Of a DNA stretch of 64,000 nt, positions 27,499-36,388 are shown one piece after another (within the stretch, counting starts at the first letter, position 1; each line of letters opens with the position of its first letter). The stretch is taken from the NCBI RefSeq assembly GCF_003258355.1, contig NZ_QKPO01000012.1:1-64000 (forward strand), given 5' to 3'. The notes below the pieces were generated by a model. That model had not been told where the DNA came from, made no database searches, and worked only from the letters and a program-made list of their open reading frames with translations. The DNA is from Confluentibacter sediminis. Its GTDB lineage: Bacteria; Bacteroidota; Bacteroidia; Flavobacteriales; Flavobacteriaceae. The position numbers were made by a program, and so were the translations under genes.

Positions 27499-27537
27499 AA
27501 AAAGCCCTTCTCCTATTATTTTATGAGAAGGGCTTTT
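27499..27537 (+). terminator. Intrinsic terminator of arabinofuranosidase gene
   Basis: AAAAAGCCCTTCTC and GAGAAGGGCTTTTT form a 14-bp stem around a loop of 11 bases. The stem has A and T tracts on both sides and may work for both strands. Confidence 0.75.
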
Positions 27538-27625
27538 TGTGTTTACAATGGCCCCTCCAAAGAATATAGAACCTTATTTTCTTGCTCAAGTTTTTTATGA
27601 ACCTAAAAGATTAATTAAACTAGCA

Positions 27626-30388
27626 TTAAACCTCCTTTTCTGTAAAAGCAATATTAGGATTACAAATTTCAATAATAAGTTTTTTAAGCTCCATTTGAAA
27701 ATTATCTAAAGTGTCTTGGGTAATTAAAAAATCTTTTTTGGCTCCATATCCAGTTTTGTCTTTTTTAGCAAACTTTAAAAAGCCTGCACTTAAATTTTTA
27801 AAAGAGATAATACCAGCTTCTGCCGGAAGTTTTATATCGCCTGATACATACATCATATAAGCATAACACAACACTTGAAAACTTTTGCTGTATGTATCAT
27901 AATCTGTAGTTAGGTTTTCCCAGTCAATAACTTCAACTTGGTTTTGTTGAACATTTCCTGTTTTGTAATCAATAATTCTAGTAAGACCATTATACTCATC
28001 AACCCTGTCGACTTTCCCTATTAATTTCACAGGAAAATCTAGTTCTGGAATATTAATTAAAACGGTATTATTAGCTTCAATAGCCATTATTTTTATTTGA
28101 TTTCCTGCTTTTAAATCCTCAATTTCTAAATCTAAAAAATTAAACACATAACGCTTGGCAATTTCAAAAATTATCAAATTTTTACCTTTGGTGATATCTC
28201 CTTCTTTATAAACTTTTTTAAAGTGAGTTGTTACGGTGTCTTGAATGTGTTGTTTTAAATTGGCTATCACTTCAACAGTCAAATAGGAGCCAATTAAAGG
28301 CTTATAAAAATCTTCTAATGTATTATGTACAACCGTGCCCAAAGTGTTGGCTGCAACAGTTTCTTCAGCATCTTCATACTCTTTCACACCTAATATTTTC
28401 TGATAATAAAAATCGATAGGATTTCTGATATAATTGGTTAATGATGACGGTGAAAATCCTTTTTCGCATACCTTAATTAGTCTCTCAATAACATCGTCAT
28501 TTTTAGAAACCGTATTCAAAATGTTTTCTATGATTGGCACATAAGGTGTAATAATTTGATGGTTTATTTTATGGATACCCTCCAATTCCAGTTGAGTGAT
28601 GAATCTACTTTTTTCACCACCAGTTAATATATCGGCTTCCGTGTTGTATAAAATGTATATATTTTTAGCACGTTGTAAAAGCCTATAAAAGTGGTAAGTA
28701 TAAACAGCATCTTTTTCTTTGTAAGTAGGTAGATGATTCTCTATTTTAACATCAAAGGGAATAAAAGAATTGTTGCTTTTCCCCGAAGGAAGAATACCTT
28801 CATTTACAGATGAAATAATAACCGTTTCAAAATCTAAAGCACGAGATTCTAGCATACCCATAATTTGCAAGCCCTGCAAAGGTTCTCCTTGAAAATCTAA
28901 GGTTTCAGAGTTTAGCAATTCTTTATAAATGTCATGAAGTGTTTGAATGGTTTTAATATGGCTGTATTTTGAGTTTAAATGAGATAATTCATTAAACAAC
29001 AGATTAAAACGAAACAAATATTCTAAAGAAAGTAAGTTTGATGATTTGTTTTTATCTAAATAGCTTTTAATGGCTAAAATTAATTGAGAGCAATTTTTTA
29101 ATGTTGAATCCACAGTATTCCAGTTGGAAAACAGAACATCTATAAGATCATTATGTGTATGTATGTTTGAAAAGCCTTTTAAACGCTCTATTGAAAGATA
29201 AATTAAATTATTTTCATGAATGGTGTCAATCATTTCCGAAGCATAATCAACATCATTAAAATAAAATAAAGGTCTTATAAATGGATGTGAAATGACATTC
29301 ACAACATCTTTATAGTAGAATGATTTTGATGAATTTTTATGAATATTAAATAATTGTTCAAACAATGATGCTAGTGGAATGGATTTTAAAGGAAACCCCA
29401 TAGTAATATTTAAAGCATCAATATTTTCGGGTAAAGAATTTAGAACGGGAATGAGTAAATTTTCATTGCCTAAAATTACTGCTGTGCTATCTAAGCTTTT
29501 CTTTTCTTTTTTTAAAGTATCTAATATAAAACCTATATATTTTGCCTGTCCAATATTTTTTGGAATGCCATAAACAGATACTTTTTTTTCTTGGGAATAG
29601 TTATTCGTAATCCAGTTAAAGGGATTGTTTTTAAAGTAATGCCATTTAAATTTATAATCTCTGGTAAACAAGGCGGCATCATGCATAGGGTTATTTATGA
29701 AAACGGCGTCTATATCCCAATAGATTTTTGCTAAATTATTTTTTAGGAGCTCTTGTATTATGGTTTCTTCTGCAGTATTTAGGGCGTTAAAGCCTAAAAA
29801 AACATGTTGCTTTTTAGCATTATTTTGAATATACGCTTCTAAATTTTCAACAGCTTCTCTATAAATAAGCCCTTGGTAACCATTTTTTTTAATTAAAAGA
29901 TGTTCTGTAAAGTGTAAATAATAACTATGAAGTTTGTTCCAAAAAGACAAATATTTTTTAACAAAATCAGTTTTGTTTTCTTCTAAAGACCAATGTTTTA
30001 AATCTTGAATGGCACTTAAATAATTAAATATTTTTTTTTGAGGAATTAAATAACGATCTATTTCATTAAAATCTTGAAGTAAAATTTGGGCCCATTTTGA
30101 AAACACTTCAAAGGAATCTTTTTCATTGTTATTTGTTAACTTATCATAAACATTATAAAATTCAAAAAGAAGCTCTGTGTTTGAAATTGTTTTTAGTTGA
30201 GATAATTCTTCTGTAAATTCTTCAATGCTAATAATTTTAGGAGCAAAAATGGTTTGATCGGTTACCTTATAAAGTTCATGTTTTAAAAATAAACCAGCTC
30301 GTTTACTAGGTAAAATAAAGTTTAGGTCTGAAAGATTTACACCTTGGTTTTTTAAATCTTTTAATACATCAAAAATGAAAGTTGTCAT
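27626..30388 (-). CDS. PD-(D/E)XK nuclease family protein, AddB-like
   Basis: A 920-residue protein resembling the AddB-type partner of the bacterial AddAB recombination nuclease. The start MTTFIFDVLKDLKNQGVN is followed by NFILPSKRAGLFLKHELYK, a degenerate helicase N-terminus (the usual Walker A is not evident). The C-terminal domain (about residues 660-900) has SSLTNYIRNPIDFYYQKILG, GTVVHNTLEDFY, IGKVDRVDEYNGLTRIIDYKTG and FQVLCYAYMM, the RecB-type nuclease motifs with catalytic Asp and the DYK triad. It lies in the same orientation as the AddA-like gene, with ompA in between. It probably works with AddA on double-strand break ends. Confidence 0.8.
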   Translation of the reverse strand: MTTFIFDVLKDLKNQGVNLSDLNFILPSKRAGLFLKHELYKVTDQTIFAPKIISIEEFTEELSQLKTISNTELLFEFYNVYDKLTNNNEKDSFEVFSKWAQILLQDFNEIDRYLIPQKKIFNYLSAIQDLKHWSLEENKTDFVKKYLSFWNKLHSYYLHFTEHLLIKKNGYQGLIYREAVENLEAYIQNNAKKQHVFLGFNALNTAEETIIQELLKNNLAKIYWDIDAVFINNPMHDAALFTRDYKFKWHYFKNNPFNWITNNYSQEKKVSVYGIPKNIGQAKYIGFILDTLKKEKKSLDSTAVILGNENLLIPVLNSLPENIDALNITMGFPLKSIPLASLFEQLFNIHKNSSKSFYYKDVVNVISHPFIRPLFYFNDVDYASEMIDTIHENNLIYLSIERLKGFSNIHTHNDLIDVLFSNWNTVDSTLKNCSQLILAIKSYLDKNKSSNLLSLEYLFRFNLLFNELSHLNSKYSHIKTIQTLHDIYKELLNSETLDFQGEPLQGLQIMGMLESRALDFETVIISSVNEGILPSGKSNNSFIPFDVKIENHLPTYKEKDAVYTYHFYRLLQRAKNIYILYNTEADILTGGEKSRFITQLELEGIHKINHQIITPYVPIIENILNTVSKNDDVIERLIKVCEKGFSPSSLTNYIRNPIDFYYQKILGVKEYEDAEETVAANTLGTVVHNTLEDFYKPLIGSYLTVEVIANLKQHIQDTVTTHFKKVYKEGDITKGKNLIIFEIAKRYVFNFLDLEIEDLKAGNQIKIMAIEANNTVLINIPELDFPVKLIGKVDRVDEYNGLTRIIDYKTGNVQQNQVEVIDWENLTTDYDTYSKSFQVLCYAYMMYVSGDIKLPAEAGIISFKNLSAGFLKFAKKDKTGYGAKKDFLITQDTLDNFQMELKKLIIEICNPNIAFTEKEV

Positions 30389-30400
30389 TTTATAAAAATA

Positions 30401-30430
30401 AAAAACGCTTCGGATATCCGAAGCGTTTTT
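30401..30430 (-). terminator. Intrinsic terminator of ompA
   Basis: A perfect 30-base palindrome, AAAAACGCTTCGGAT with ATCCGAAGCGTTTTT, lies between the stop of the OmpA gene and the start of the AddB-like gene. Confidence 0.75.
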
Positions 30431-30464
30431 GTTAAACTTATTTATTGTTCTTAAACTAGCTTAA

Positions 30465-31871
30465 TTATTTAGCTAAGTTAATTTCAACACGTCTGTTGTT
30501 AGCTCTACCTTTACTAGTATTATTAGTATCGATTGGTTTAGATTCACCATAACCTTTAGCAGAAAGTCTAAATCCATCAACACCATTAGCTGTTAAGTAT
30601 TCTTTAACCGATAAAGCTCTTGCCTCAGATAATGATTGGTTTAATTTATCAGAACCAACACTATCAGTATGACCTTCTACAGTAAATTTAGCAGTTGGGT
30701 ATTCATTAAGGATTTTAATGATATCAGCTAATACAGCTTCAGATTGTGATTTAATAGTTGATTTACCAGTGTCAAACAAGATTGTTTTAGCATAAGCATT
30801 CAATGTTTTTTGAACTTCTTCTGAAACTTCAGGACAACCATTGTTAGCAACAGTACCTTTAACGTCTGGACATTTATCATCTTTATCTAATACACCATCA
30901 CCGTCAGTATCAGGCCAAGGACAACCTCCGTTTGCAGCAGGGCCAGCAGTGTTAGGACATTTGTCATCACCATCAGCAACACCATCACCATCAGCATCTG
31001 GACAACCAGCTAAAGCTTTTAAACCAGCAACAGTAGGGCATTTATCATCTTTATCTGGAACACCGTCACCATCAGTATCAGGACATCCATTAAACTCAGC
31101 TAAACCAGCTTCGTTTGGACAAGAATCTTTGCTATCTTCTATACCATCACCATCAGTATCAGGACAACCGTTAAATGCGGCTAAACCAGCAACATCTGGA
31201 CAAGCATCATCTTTGTCAAAAATACCATCACCATCAGTATCAGTTCCACCAAATTTGATAGAAATACCAGCTGTATGTTGGAAATGAGTATCCAAATAAT
31301 CTTCGAATGCATGTTTGTAAGAAGATTGAACTGTTAAACCAATGTTATCGGAAAACCAAAAGTTTAAACCAAAAGTACCATTTAAAGTACCAGCACCAAT
31401 TTCGTCAACCCAAGTGTAACCTCCACCAACGCCTAAGTAAGGCTCAACGGTTTTCCAGTCTAATAATTCACCGATACTGTATTTAATGGTACCATCTACA
31501 GCATAATAAGATAAATCAGAAACATCATTTGTTACATCTGGGTTTGTACTAATATCGCCCCATTTTGAAATTTTATTGATAGACCCACCAACACCTAAAG
31601 AGAAACCATCTCCTAAGTATTTAGAAACAGTAATTGTAGATAATGATGGAAGTATATTCCAGTGATCCTCAACATTAAAATATTCATCACCAAAAGAGTC
31701 GCTAGCGAAACCGCCCCTAAAAAGATTGCCATCTCCAGAAGGATAAGCATCAACTGCATTTGCCCCAATAGTAATTTGCCATGGGTTGTTTTTGTCTTGT
31801 GCATTAGCATTGCTAAAAGCAAATACTAAAACCACAACTAATAATAATCGGCTAAGATTTTTCATATTCAA
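30465..31871 (-). CDS. OmpA family outer-membrane protein with calcium-binding repeats
   Basis: A 468-residue protein. The signal peptide is [25 protein letters not shown]. Residues about 25-205 form an OmpA-like beta-barrel ([17 protein letters not shown] to [13 protein letters not shown]). Five thrombospondin type 3 repeats follow (DTDGDG-x-D-x-DD-x-CP, about 207-340), which bind calcium. The C-terminal OmpA/MotB peptidoglycan-binding domain (about 355-468) has [42 protein letters not shown] and [23 protein letters not shown]. It anchors the outer membrane to the cell wall and is usually abundant, consistent with its strong consensus promoter and clear terminator. Confidence 0.9.
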   Translation of the reverse strand: MNMKNLSRLLLVVVLVFAFSNANAQDKNNPWQITIGANAVDAYPSGDGNLFRGGFASDSFGDEYFNVEDHWNILPSLSTITVSKYLGDGFSLGVGGSINKISKWGDISTNPDVTNDVSDLSYYAVDGTIKYSIGELLDWKTVEPYLGVGGGYTWVDEIGAGTLNGTFGLNFWFSDNIGLTVQSSYKHAFEDYLDTHFQHTAGISIKFGGTDTDGDGIFDKDDACPDVAGLAAFNGCPDTDGDGIEDSKDSCPNEAGLAEFNGCPDTDGDGVPDKDDKCPTVAGLKALAGCPDADGDGVADGDDKCPNTAGPAANGGCPWPDTDGDGVLDKDDKCPDVKGTVANNGCPEVSEEVQKTLNAYAKTILFDTGKSTIKSQSEAVLADIIKILNEYPTAKFTVEGHTDSVGSDKLNQSLSEARALSVKEYLTANGVDGFRLSAKGYGESKPIDTNNTSKGRANNRRVEINLAK

Positions 31872-31900
31872 ATAGTTTAATTTTTAAGTGTTAATTGAAA

Positions 31901-31931
31901 CAAAAGTAAGTTGTTAAATTTTATTAACAAA
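31901..31931 (-). promoter_or_regulatory. Consensus Bacteroidota promoter of ompA
   Basis: On the minus strand TTTG (31931-31928), a 19-base spacer and TACTTTTG (31908-31901) match the TTTG-N19-TAnnTTTG consensus exactly. It leaves a 5' leader of about 25-30 bases before the ATG at 31871. Confidence 0.7.
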
Positions 31932-32048
31932 GACAAATATATAAAAAAATCGGGGATTTGATAACATTTATGCCGAATAGAAGATGAATTTAGATTATCA
32001 ACAACAAAAAAAACAGCTTATTTAACTTACAAATAAAGCTTTGTGAGG

Positions 32049-35000
32049 TTAAACTATTCTTACAGAAATAATGGCATTTATATAAACAAGTATTTTTTTT
32101 GTAACTTTAATGCTCATTTCTTCAAGCATATCTTGGTAAGATTTAAGTTGCTGAATGTGTTTTTTGTCTTCCATGCCTGATTTATAGTCAATAATTATCG
32201 CTTCATTTTTAGAATTTATGACAACTCTATCTGGTCTTAAAATGATGCCTTGTTTGCTAATCATATCACGTTCATTATATATAATGTATTCATTACTAAA
32301 ATATATTTTAAGCAATGGATGATTAACAATTTCAGTAACTTTCTGCTTTAAAGTGAATGCCTGTTCATCGTTAATTAGCGATGCACTTATAAAATTGTTT
32401 ATAACAAAATCTACATCATCTGCTGTTTTAATATTAGACATAATATTATGAATAAGATTTCCTTTTTCTATCGCCTCTTCTTGGTTTGTGTCCCATAAAT
32501 AACCAGACGTTGTTACCACTTTTATATTATGGGTTTCCTTTGAAGTGGAAATAAACGATTGTTGGAGCATATTTTCTTTTGAAATCGTATTGACTGATCT
32601 CATTTTTTTTGAATTTCCAAAACAGTAAACAGATTGACCCTCATTCCAAATATCCATATTTTGTAGATAATTTATAAATAAACCAGAATATTTTTTACTG
32701 TTTATTTCGCCTTTTGCAGACCTGTTTTCTGAGGAAATAATATATAACTGCTCTATGGCTCGCGTTAGGGTTACGTAGAGCAAATTAATATTATCAAGTT
32801 CTTGTTGGGATTTGTGATTATTAAAAATCTCCAGACCCTCTTCCCCAAAATTCTCAAAATCTTTATTGAAATTGAGTAAGGTATGTGTAAAACCCTTGTA
32901 AGTTTCTTTATTAATGGCTACCCATTCTTTAGGATCTAATTCTCTATAAATATCTAAATCGGCATAAGGAAAAATAACCACAGGAAACTCTAAGCCTTTG
33001 GATTTGTGAATGGTCATTATTTGAACCGCATGTTGTCCTTTAGGTGACACAATACTTAAGGTTTCTTTTTTCTTTTCAAAATAGGCTAAAAAGCCAGCGA
33101 TATCTGAGCCTTTTTTTTCTGAAAATTCTAAAACAATATCTAAATAAAATTGTACATAAGCGTTACTGGATTTAACTAGGTTAAAACTTCGAATAATGGT
33201 TTCTGCTAAATCAAAAAGTGGAAGTTGTAATAATGTATTGTTATTTATGTAAATATGGAAAGTTTCAAAGCTTTTAAATAATTGTGATAGGTTTAAATTT
33301 AAATGATTACTAAAAAATTCGTGTTTGTTTTCAATATTAAATAACGAAGCTAAATAATTTAAAACAGCCATTTGAATGTCACTGTTTTTTGGCTGAATTA
33401 AAAGCGATAATATATTATTTACAAAAGCAACTTCTGGAGCATTATAGATTAATAAGGTTTCAGAAGAGATAATGGGTATATGATGCTGACTTAAATAATT
33501 GGCAATGGCAACGCCTTCTTTTTTCTTTCTAACCAACACACAAATGTCTTCAAGGTTAAAATCGTTTTCTTGGCATTTTTGAATTATTTTTAAAACATTT
33601 TCTGAAAAAACGTCGTCTCTATCCTCATCTTTATCAAGATCTAAAAAGGATAATTCCACATAACCTGTTTCTTCTAAAAAGGTGTTTTGATATGCGTTTT
33701 TATAAAGACTTTGGTATTCCTGTTTAGTAAATGCCAAATTAGCTAGGTATGTAAAGAAACTGTTGTTGAAATCTACAATGTTTTTATAACTTCTATAATT
33801 CGCCTTTAGGCTTTTAACGTTTTGTTCAATTACAAATGGGTTTGATTTTTTATTGAATAAATCTATAAACTGTTCTGCTTTTCCGCCACGCCAACGGTAA
33901 ATGGCCTGTTTCGCATCGCCAACTAACATGACTGTACCGTTCTCGGTGGCTAGGGAATTATTTATAAGCGGAATTAAATTCTCCCACTGCAATTGCGAGG
34001 TGTCTTGAAACTCATCAATAAAATAATGTTTGAACTTTTCCCCAATACGTTCATAAATAAAAGGCGTTGGTTGGTTTTTTATTTCATTGCTTATAAGACT
34101 ATTGAATTCTGAAATAAGCATTTTGTTTTGGTCTGCTTTCAGAATAGTTAATTCATTATTTATAGCATTTAAAACAGATAAAGGAGTAATGTTTTTATAA
34201 AAGTTTTTCAGGAATTTAAGGTGAAAAACAGCTTTTTTGGTTTTGTAAAAAGCCTCAACAATTTGTGGCTGAATTTGTTCAATAATACTTCCAACATTAC
34301 TTGTAACGCGTTTTGGGTAAAGTGTTTTGCTCTCAAGGTCTTGCTGCCAAGCAGCTTGAAAATTTACTTCAATATTTTTATTGAATAAATTCACAAAGTG
34401 TTTGGGTAAATAGCCTCCAGAAAAATCGTTATGTTCTAAGCCTGTTTCTTCTATTAAAGTTAAAACACGTTTTGCATTTTCAACAAGTGTTGTTTCACAG
34501 GTTTTTATGTCATCTAGTAAATGGGTTTTTAATGCCTTAAAATCGTCTAACGTTTTATGCTTTAAAGTTTCAATAAAAGGGATGTCATTTTCATTTACAA
34601 GTATTCTGGAAATTTTATTAAAATCGTAAGACACATCCCAACTTTTGTCATCATCAGCTTTTTCAATAGCGAAGTCTACTAATATTTTTGTTAGAGCTTT
34701 ATCGGTTCCTGCTTTAGAAATTAACCTGTCGACAGCTTCGTTCAACAAAGAATCCTGGTCGAGTTCTACCTCAAAATTTATAGGCAGATTCAAATCGTAG
34801 GCAAACGTTCGTATTAATTTATGGGTAAAACCATCAATAGTTGAAATATCAAAAGCAGCATAATTATGAATGATAGTATTAAGTAATTTTTCGGATTTTT
34901 TATGAAGCTCAATAGGTTGGATGGTAAGTTCATCACAAATACTATGGAACATACTATTTGGCTTGGTTAAAATAGCGTCATCTGAAAATTGTATAAGTGT

Positions 35001-35183
35001 TTCAATAATACGTTCTTTCATTTCTGCTACTGCCTTATTTGTAAACGTTATAGCCAAAATGTTCTTAAAGTAGTTTGGATTATTTGAGGCAAAGAGGATT
35101 TTTAAATATTCTTTAACAAGCGTAAAAGTTTTTCCACTACCAGCAGATGCGTTGTAAATATTAAAATAATTTAATTCTGGCAT
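32049..35183 (-). CDS. UvrD/Rep-type helicase-nuclease, AddA-like
   Basis: About 1044 residues. The start MPELNYFNIYNASAGSGKT at 35183 is chosen because the longer frame to 35294 runs into the sod promoter. Helicase motifs are Walker A NASAGSGKTFTLV (about residue 10), ILAITFTNKAVAEMKERI (motif Ia), HYFIDEFQDTSQLQW (motif II), VMLVGDAKQAIYRWRGG (motif III), VQIMTIHKSKGLEFPVVIFP (motif V) and NLLYVTLTRAIEQLYI (motif VI). The C-terminus holds a RecB-type nuclease (KGNLIHNIM, GIILRPDRVVINSKNEAIIIDYKSG). With the AddB-like protein it would resect double-strand breaks for recombination and degrade foreign linear DNA. Confidence 0.85.
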   Translation of the reverse strand: MPELNYFNIYNASAGSGKTFTLVKEYLKILFASNNPNYFKNILAITFTNKAVAEMKERIIETLIQFSDDAILTKPNSMFHSICDELTIQPIELHKKSEKLLNTIIHNYAAFDISTIDGFTHKLIRTFAYDLNLPINFEVELDQDSLLNEAVDRLISKAGTDKALTKILVDFAIEKADDDKSWDVSYDFNKISRILVNENDIPFIETLKHKTLDDFKALKTHLLDDIKTCETTLVENAKRVLTLIEETGLEHNDFSGGYLPKHFVNLFNKNIEVNFQAAWQQDLESKTLYPKRVTSNVGSIIEQIQPQIVEAFYKTKKAVFHLKFLKNFYKNITPLSVLNAINNELTILKADQNKMLISEFNSLISNEIKNQPTPFIYERIGEKFKHYFIDEFQDTSQLQWENLIPLINNSLATENGTVMLVGDAKQAIYRWRGGKAEQFIDLFNKKSNPFVIEQNVKSLKANYRSYKNIVDFNNSFFTYLANLAFTKQEYQSLYKNAYQNTFLEETGYVELSFLDLDKDEDRDDVFSENVLKIIQKCQENDFNLEDICVLVRKKKEGVAIANYLSQHHIPIISSETLLIYNAPEVAFVNNILSLLIQPKNSDIQMAVLNYLASLFNIENKHEFFSNHLNLNLSQLFKSFETFHIYINNNTLLQLPLFDLAETIIRSFNLVKSSNAYVQFYLDIVLEFSEKKGSDIAGFLAYFEKKKETLSIVSPKGQHAVQIMTIHKSKGLEFPVVIFPYADLDIYRELDPKEWVAINKETYKGFTHTLLNFNKDFENFGEEGLEIFNNHKSQQELDNINLLYVTLTRAIEQLYIISSENRSAKGEINSKKYSGLFINYLQNMDIWNEGQSVYCFGNSKKMRSVNTISKENMLQQSFISTSKETHNIKVVTTSGYLWDTNQEEAIEKGNLIHNIMSNIKTADDVDFVINNFISASLINDEQAFTLKQKVTEIVNHPLLKIYFSNEYIIYNERDMISKQGIILRPDRVVINSKNEAIIIDYKSGMEDKKHIQQLKSYQDMLEEMSIKVTKKILVYINAIISVRIV

Positions 35184-35263
35184 AAAAAGGAATTTTGATA
35201 CAATATAAAAACTATCGATGATTTGATAACTATTAATTATTTTTAATTGACGTCTATTATCCG

Positions 35264-35271
35264 TAAATTTG
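35264..35271 (+). promoter_or_regulatory. -7 promoter element of sod
   Basis: TAAATTTG matches TAnnTTTG and lies 39 bases before the ATG at 35310. The upstream -33 element is weak, which may reflect regulated expression. Confidence 0.5.
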
Positions 35272-35309
35272 AGGGAAAATAAATATTTATACACTTAAAA
35301 CAGAAAATT

Positions 35310-35918
35310 ATGGCTTTCGAATTACCGAAATTAGGATATGCATATGATGCACTTGAACCACATATTGATGCTCGTACTATGGAAATACATCACACAAAGC
35401 ATCATCAAGGATACACAAACAATTTAAACGCAGCTATTGAAGGAACCGATTTAAAAGGAAAAACTATAGAAAACATTCTTATAAATTTAGACATGGATAA
35501 TGCAGCAGTAAGAAATAATGGAGGAGGTTTTTATAACCACTCATTATTTTGGACTGTCATGAATCCGGAAGGAAAAGGAGTTCTGTCAGGAGGTTTAAAA
35601 GACGCTATTATAGCAGCTTATGGCTCTGTAGATGCTTTTAAAGATGCTTTTAGCAAAGCAGCAGCAACACGATTTGGTTCTGGTTGGGCTTGGTTATGTG
35701 TACATAAAGGGGGCAAAGTAGAAGTTTGTTCTTCTCCAAATCAAGACAATCCATTAATGCCAGGTGTTGGTTGTGGTGGAACGCCAATTTTAGGATTAGA
35801 CGTTTGGGAACATGCATACTATTTAAATTATCAAAACCGTCGTCCAGATTATATCACAGCATTTTTTAATGTGATTAATTGGAATGAAGTTGAAAGACGA
35901 TACGCAGACGCGAAATAA
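35310..35918 (+). CDS. sodA: Superoxide dismutase, Fe/Mn type
   Basis: A 202-residue cytoplasmic enzyme that converts superoxide to oxygen and hydrogen peroxide. Metal ligands are visible: His in [13 protein letters not shown] (about residue 27), His in FYNHSLFW (about 76), and Asp and His in [14 protein letters not shown] (about 160-170). [16 protein letters not shown] is the family signature. Whether it uses Fe, Mn or both cannot be settled by eye; the gene name sodA follows common usage in the group. Divergent from the AddA-like gene, with its own promoter and terminator. Confidence 0.9.
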   Translation: MAFELPKLGYAYDALEPHIDARTMEIHHTKHHQGYTNNLNAAIEGTDLKGKTIENILINLDMDNAAVRNNGGGFYNHSLFWTVMNPEGKGVLSGGLKDAIIAAYGSVDAFKDAFSKAAATRFGSGWAWLCVHKGGKVEVCSSPNQDNPLMPGVGCGGTPILGLDVWEHAYYLNYQNRRPDYITAFFNVINWNEVERRYADAK

Positions 35919-35940
35919 ATAATTAAATTATTTAAAAATT

Positions 35941-35976
35941 AAAAAAGTGCCTGGAATTAAATTTCAGGCACTTTTT
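35941..35976 (+). terminator. Intrinsic terminator of sod
   Basis: AAAAAAGTGCCTG pairs with CAGGCACTTTTT, with a loop of about 11 bases. It lies 22 bases after the sod stop codon. Confidence 0.75.
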
Positions 35977-35989
35977 GATTTGTACTAAA

Positions 35990-36074
35990 ATAAAAAAGGT
36001 GAACAGACGTTCACCTTTTTTGCCCCAAATCTACCATGAACTTAACCTACTTATGTTATGGTGCCTCAAAGATA
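35990..36074 (-). ncRNA. Candidate small RNA gene, copy 1 of a repeated 72-base element
   Basis: On the minus strand a TATCTTTG promoter element (36074-36067) lies directly before the repeated element, which starts CACCATAACATAAGTAGG and ends in GGTGAAC-GTCT-GTTCACC followed by TTTTTTA (hairpin about 36021-35992). The result would be an RNA of about 70 bases with its own promoter and terminator. A second, near-identical copy lies 210 bases away at 36201-36275. No conserved reading frame is present. The element has no match I can name. Confidence 0.5.
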
Positions 36075-36200
36075 GATTGGCTTCACAGTATTTAGAAATT
36101 TTTTAGTTAAACGACTTATATATTGGCTTAAACGAAAATGCAAGGCTATAAATTAGGAAATGTATATTTTAAAAAAACAAAGAAGTGACACTTAAAAGCA

Positions 36201-36275
36201 TAAAAAAAGGCGAACAGATGTTCACCTTTTTTTGCCCCAAATCTACCATGAACTTAACCTACTTATGTTATGGTG
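36201..36275 (-). ncRNA. Candidate small RNA gene, copy 2 of the repeated element
   Basis: Nearly identical to copy 1 from CACCATAAC to the terminator hairpin. In the hairpin one base differs: the minus-strand RNA keeps a U-G wobble pair, whereas a plus-strand RNA would have a C-A mismatch. This supports minus-strand transcription. At the promoter position it has TAAATTGG, one base off TAnnTTTG. Confidence 0.45.
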
Positions 36276-36388
36276 ATACCAATTTATAGGTATTTAGTAA
36301 AACCTGATTATTTTTTAGATGAAACGCACTTATTTCAGGTAAAGCGCAATTTTTTAGGATTAAGCGTTAAATTTAAAAAATAATATAC

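Noticed and set aside
30841-31287. Plus-strand open frame of 148 codons opposite ompA
   Set aside because: It is a shadow of the thrombospondin type 3 repeats on the minus strand; its Pro/Ser repeats mirror the DTDGDG repeats.
35992-36275. The paired 72-base repeats as insertion-sequence ends
   Set aside because: They are in direct orientation with no transposase between them, and they end in terminator hairpins with a promoter beside one copy.
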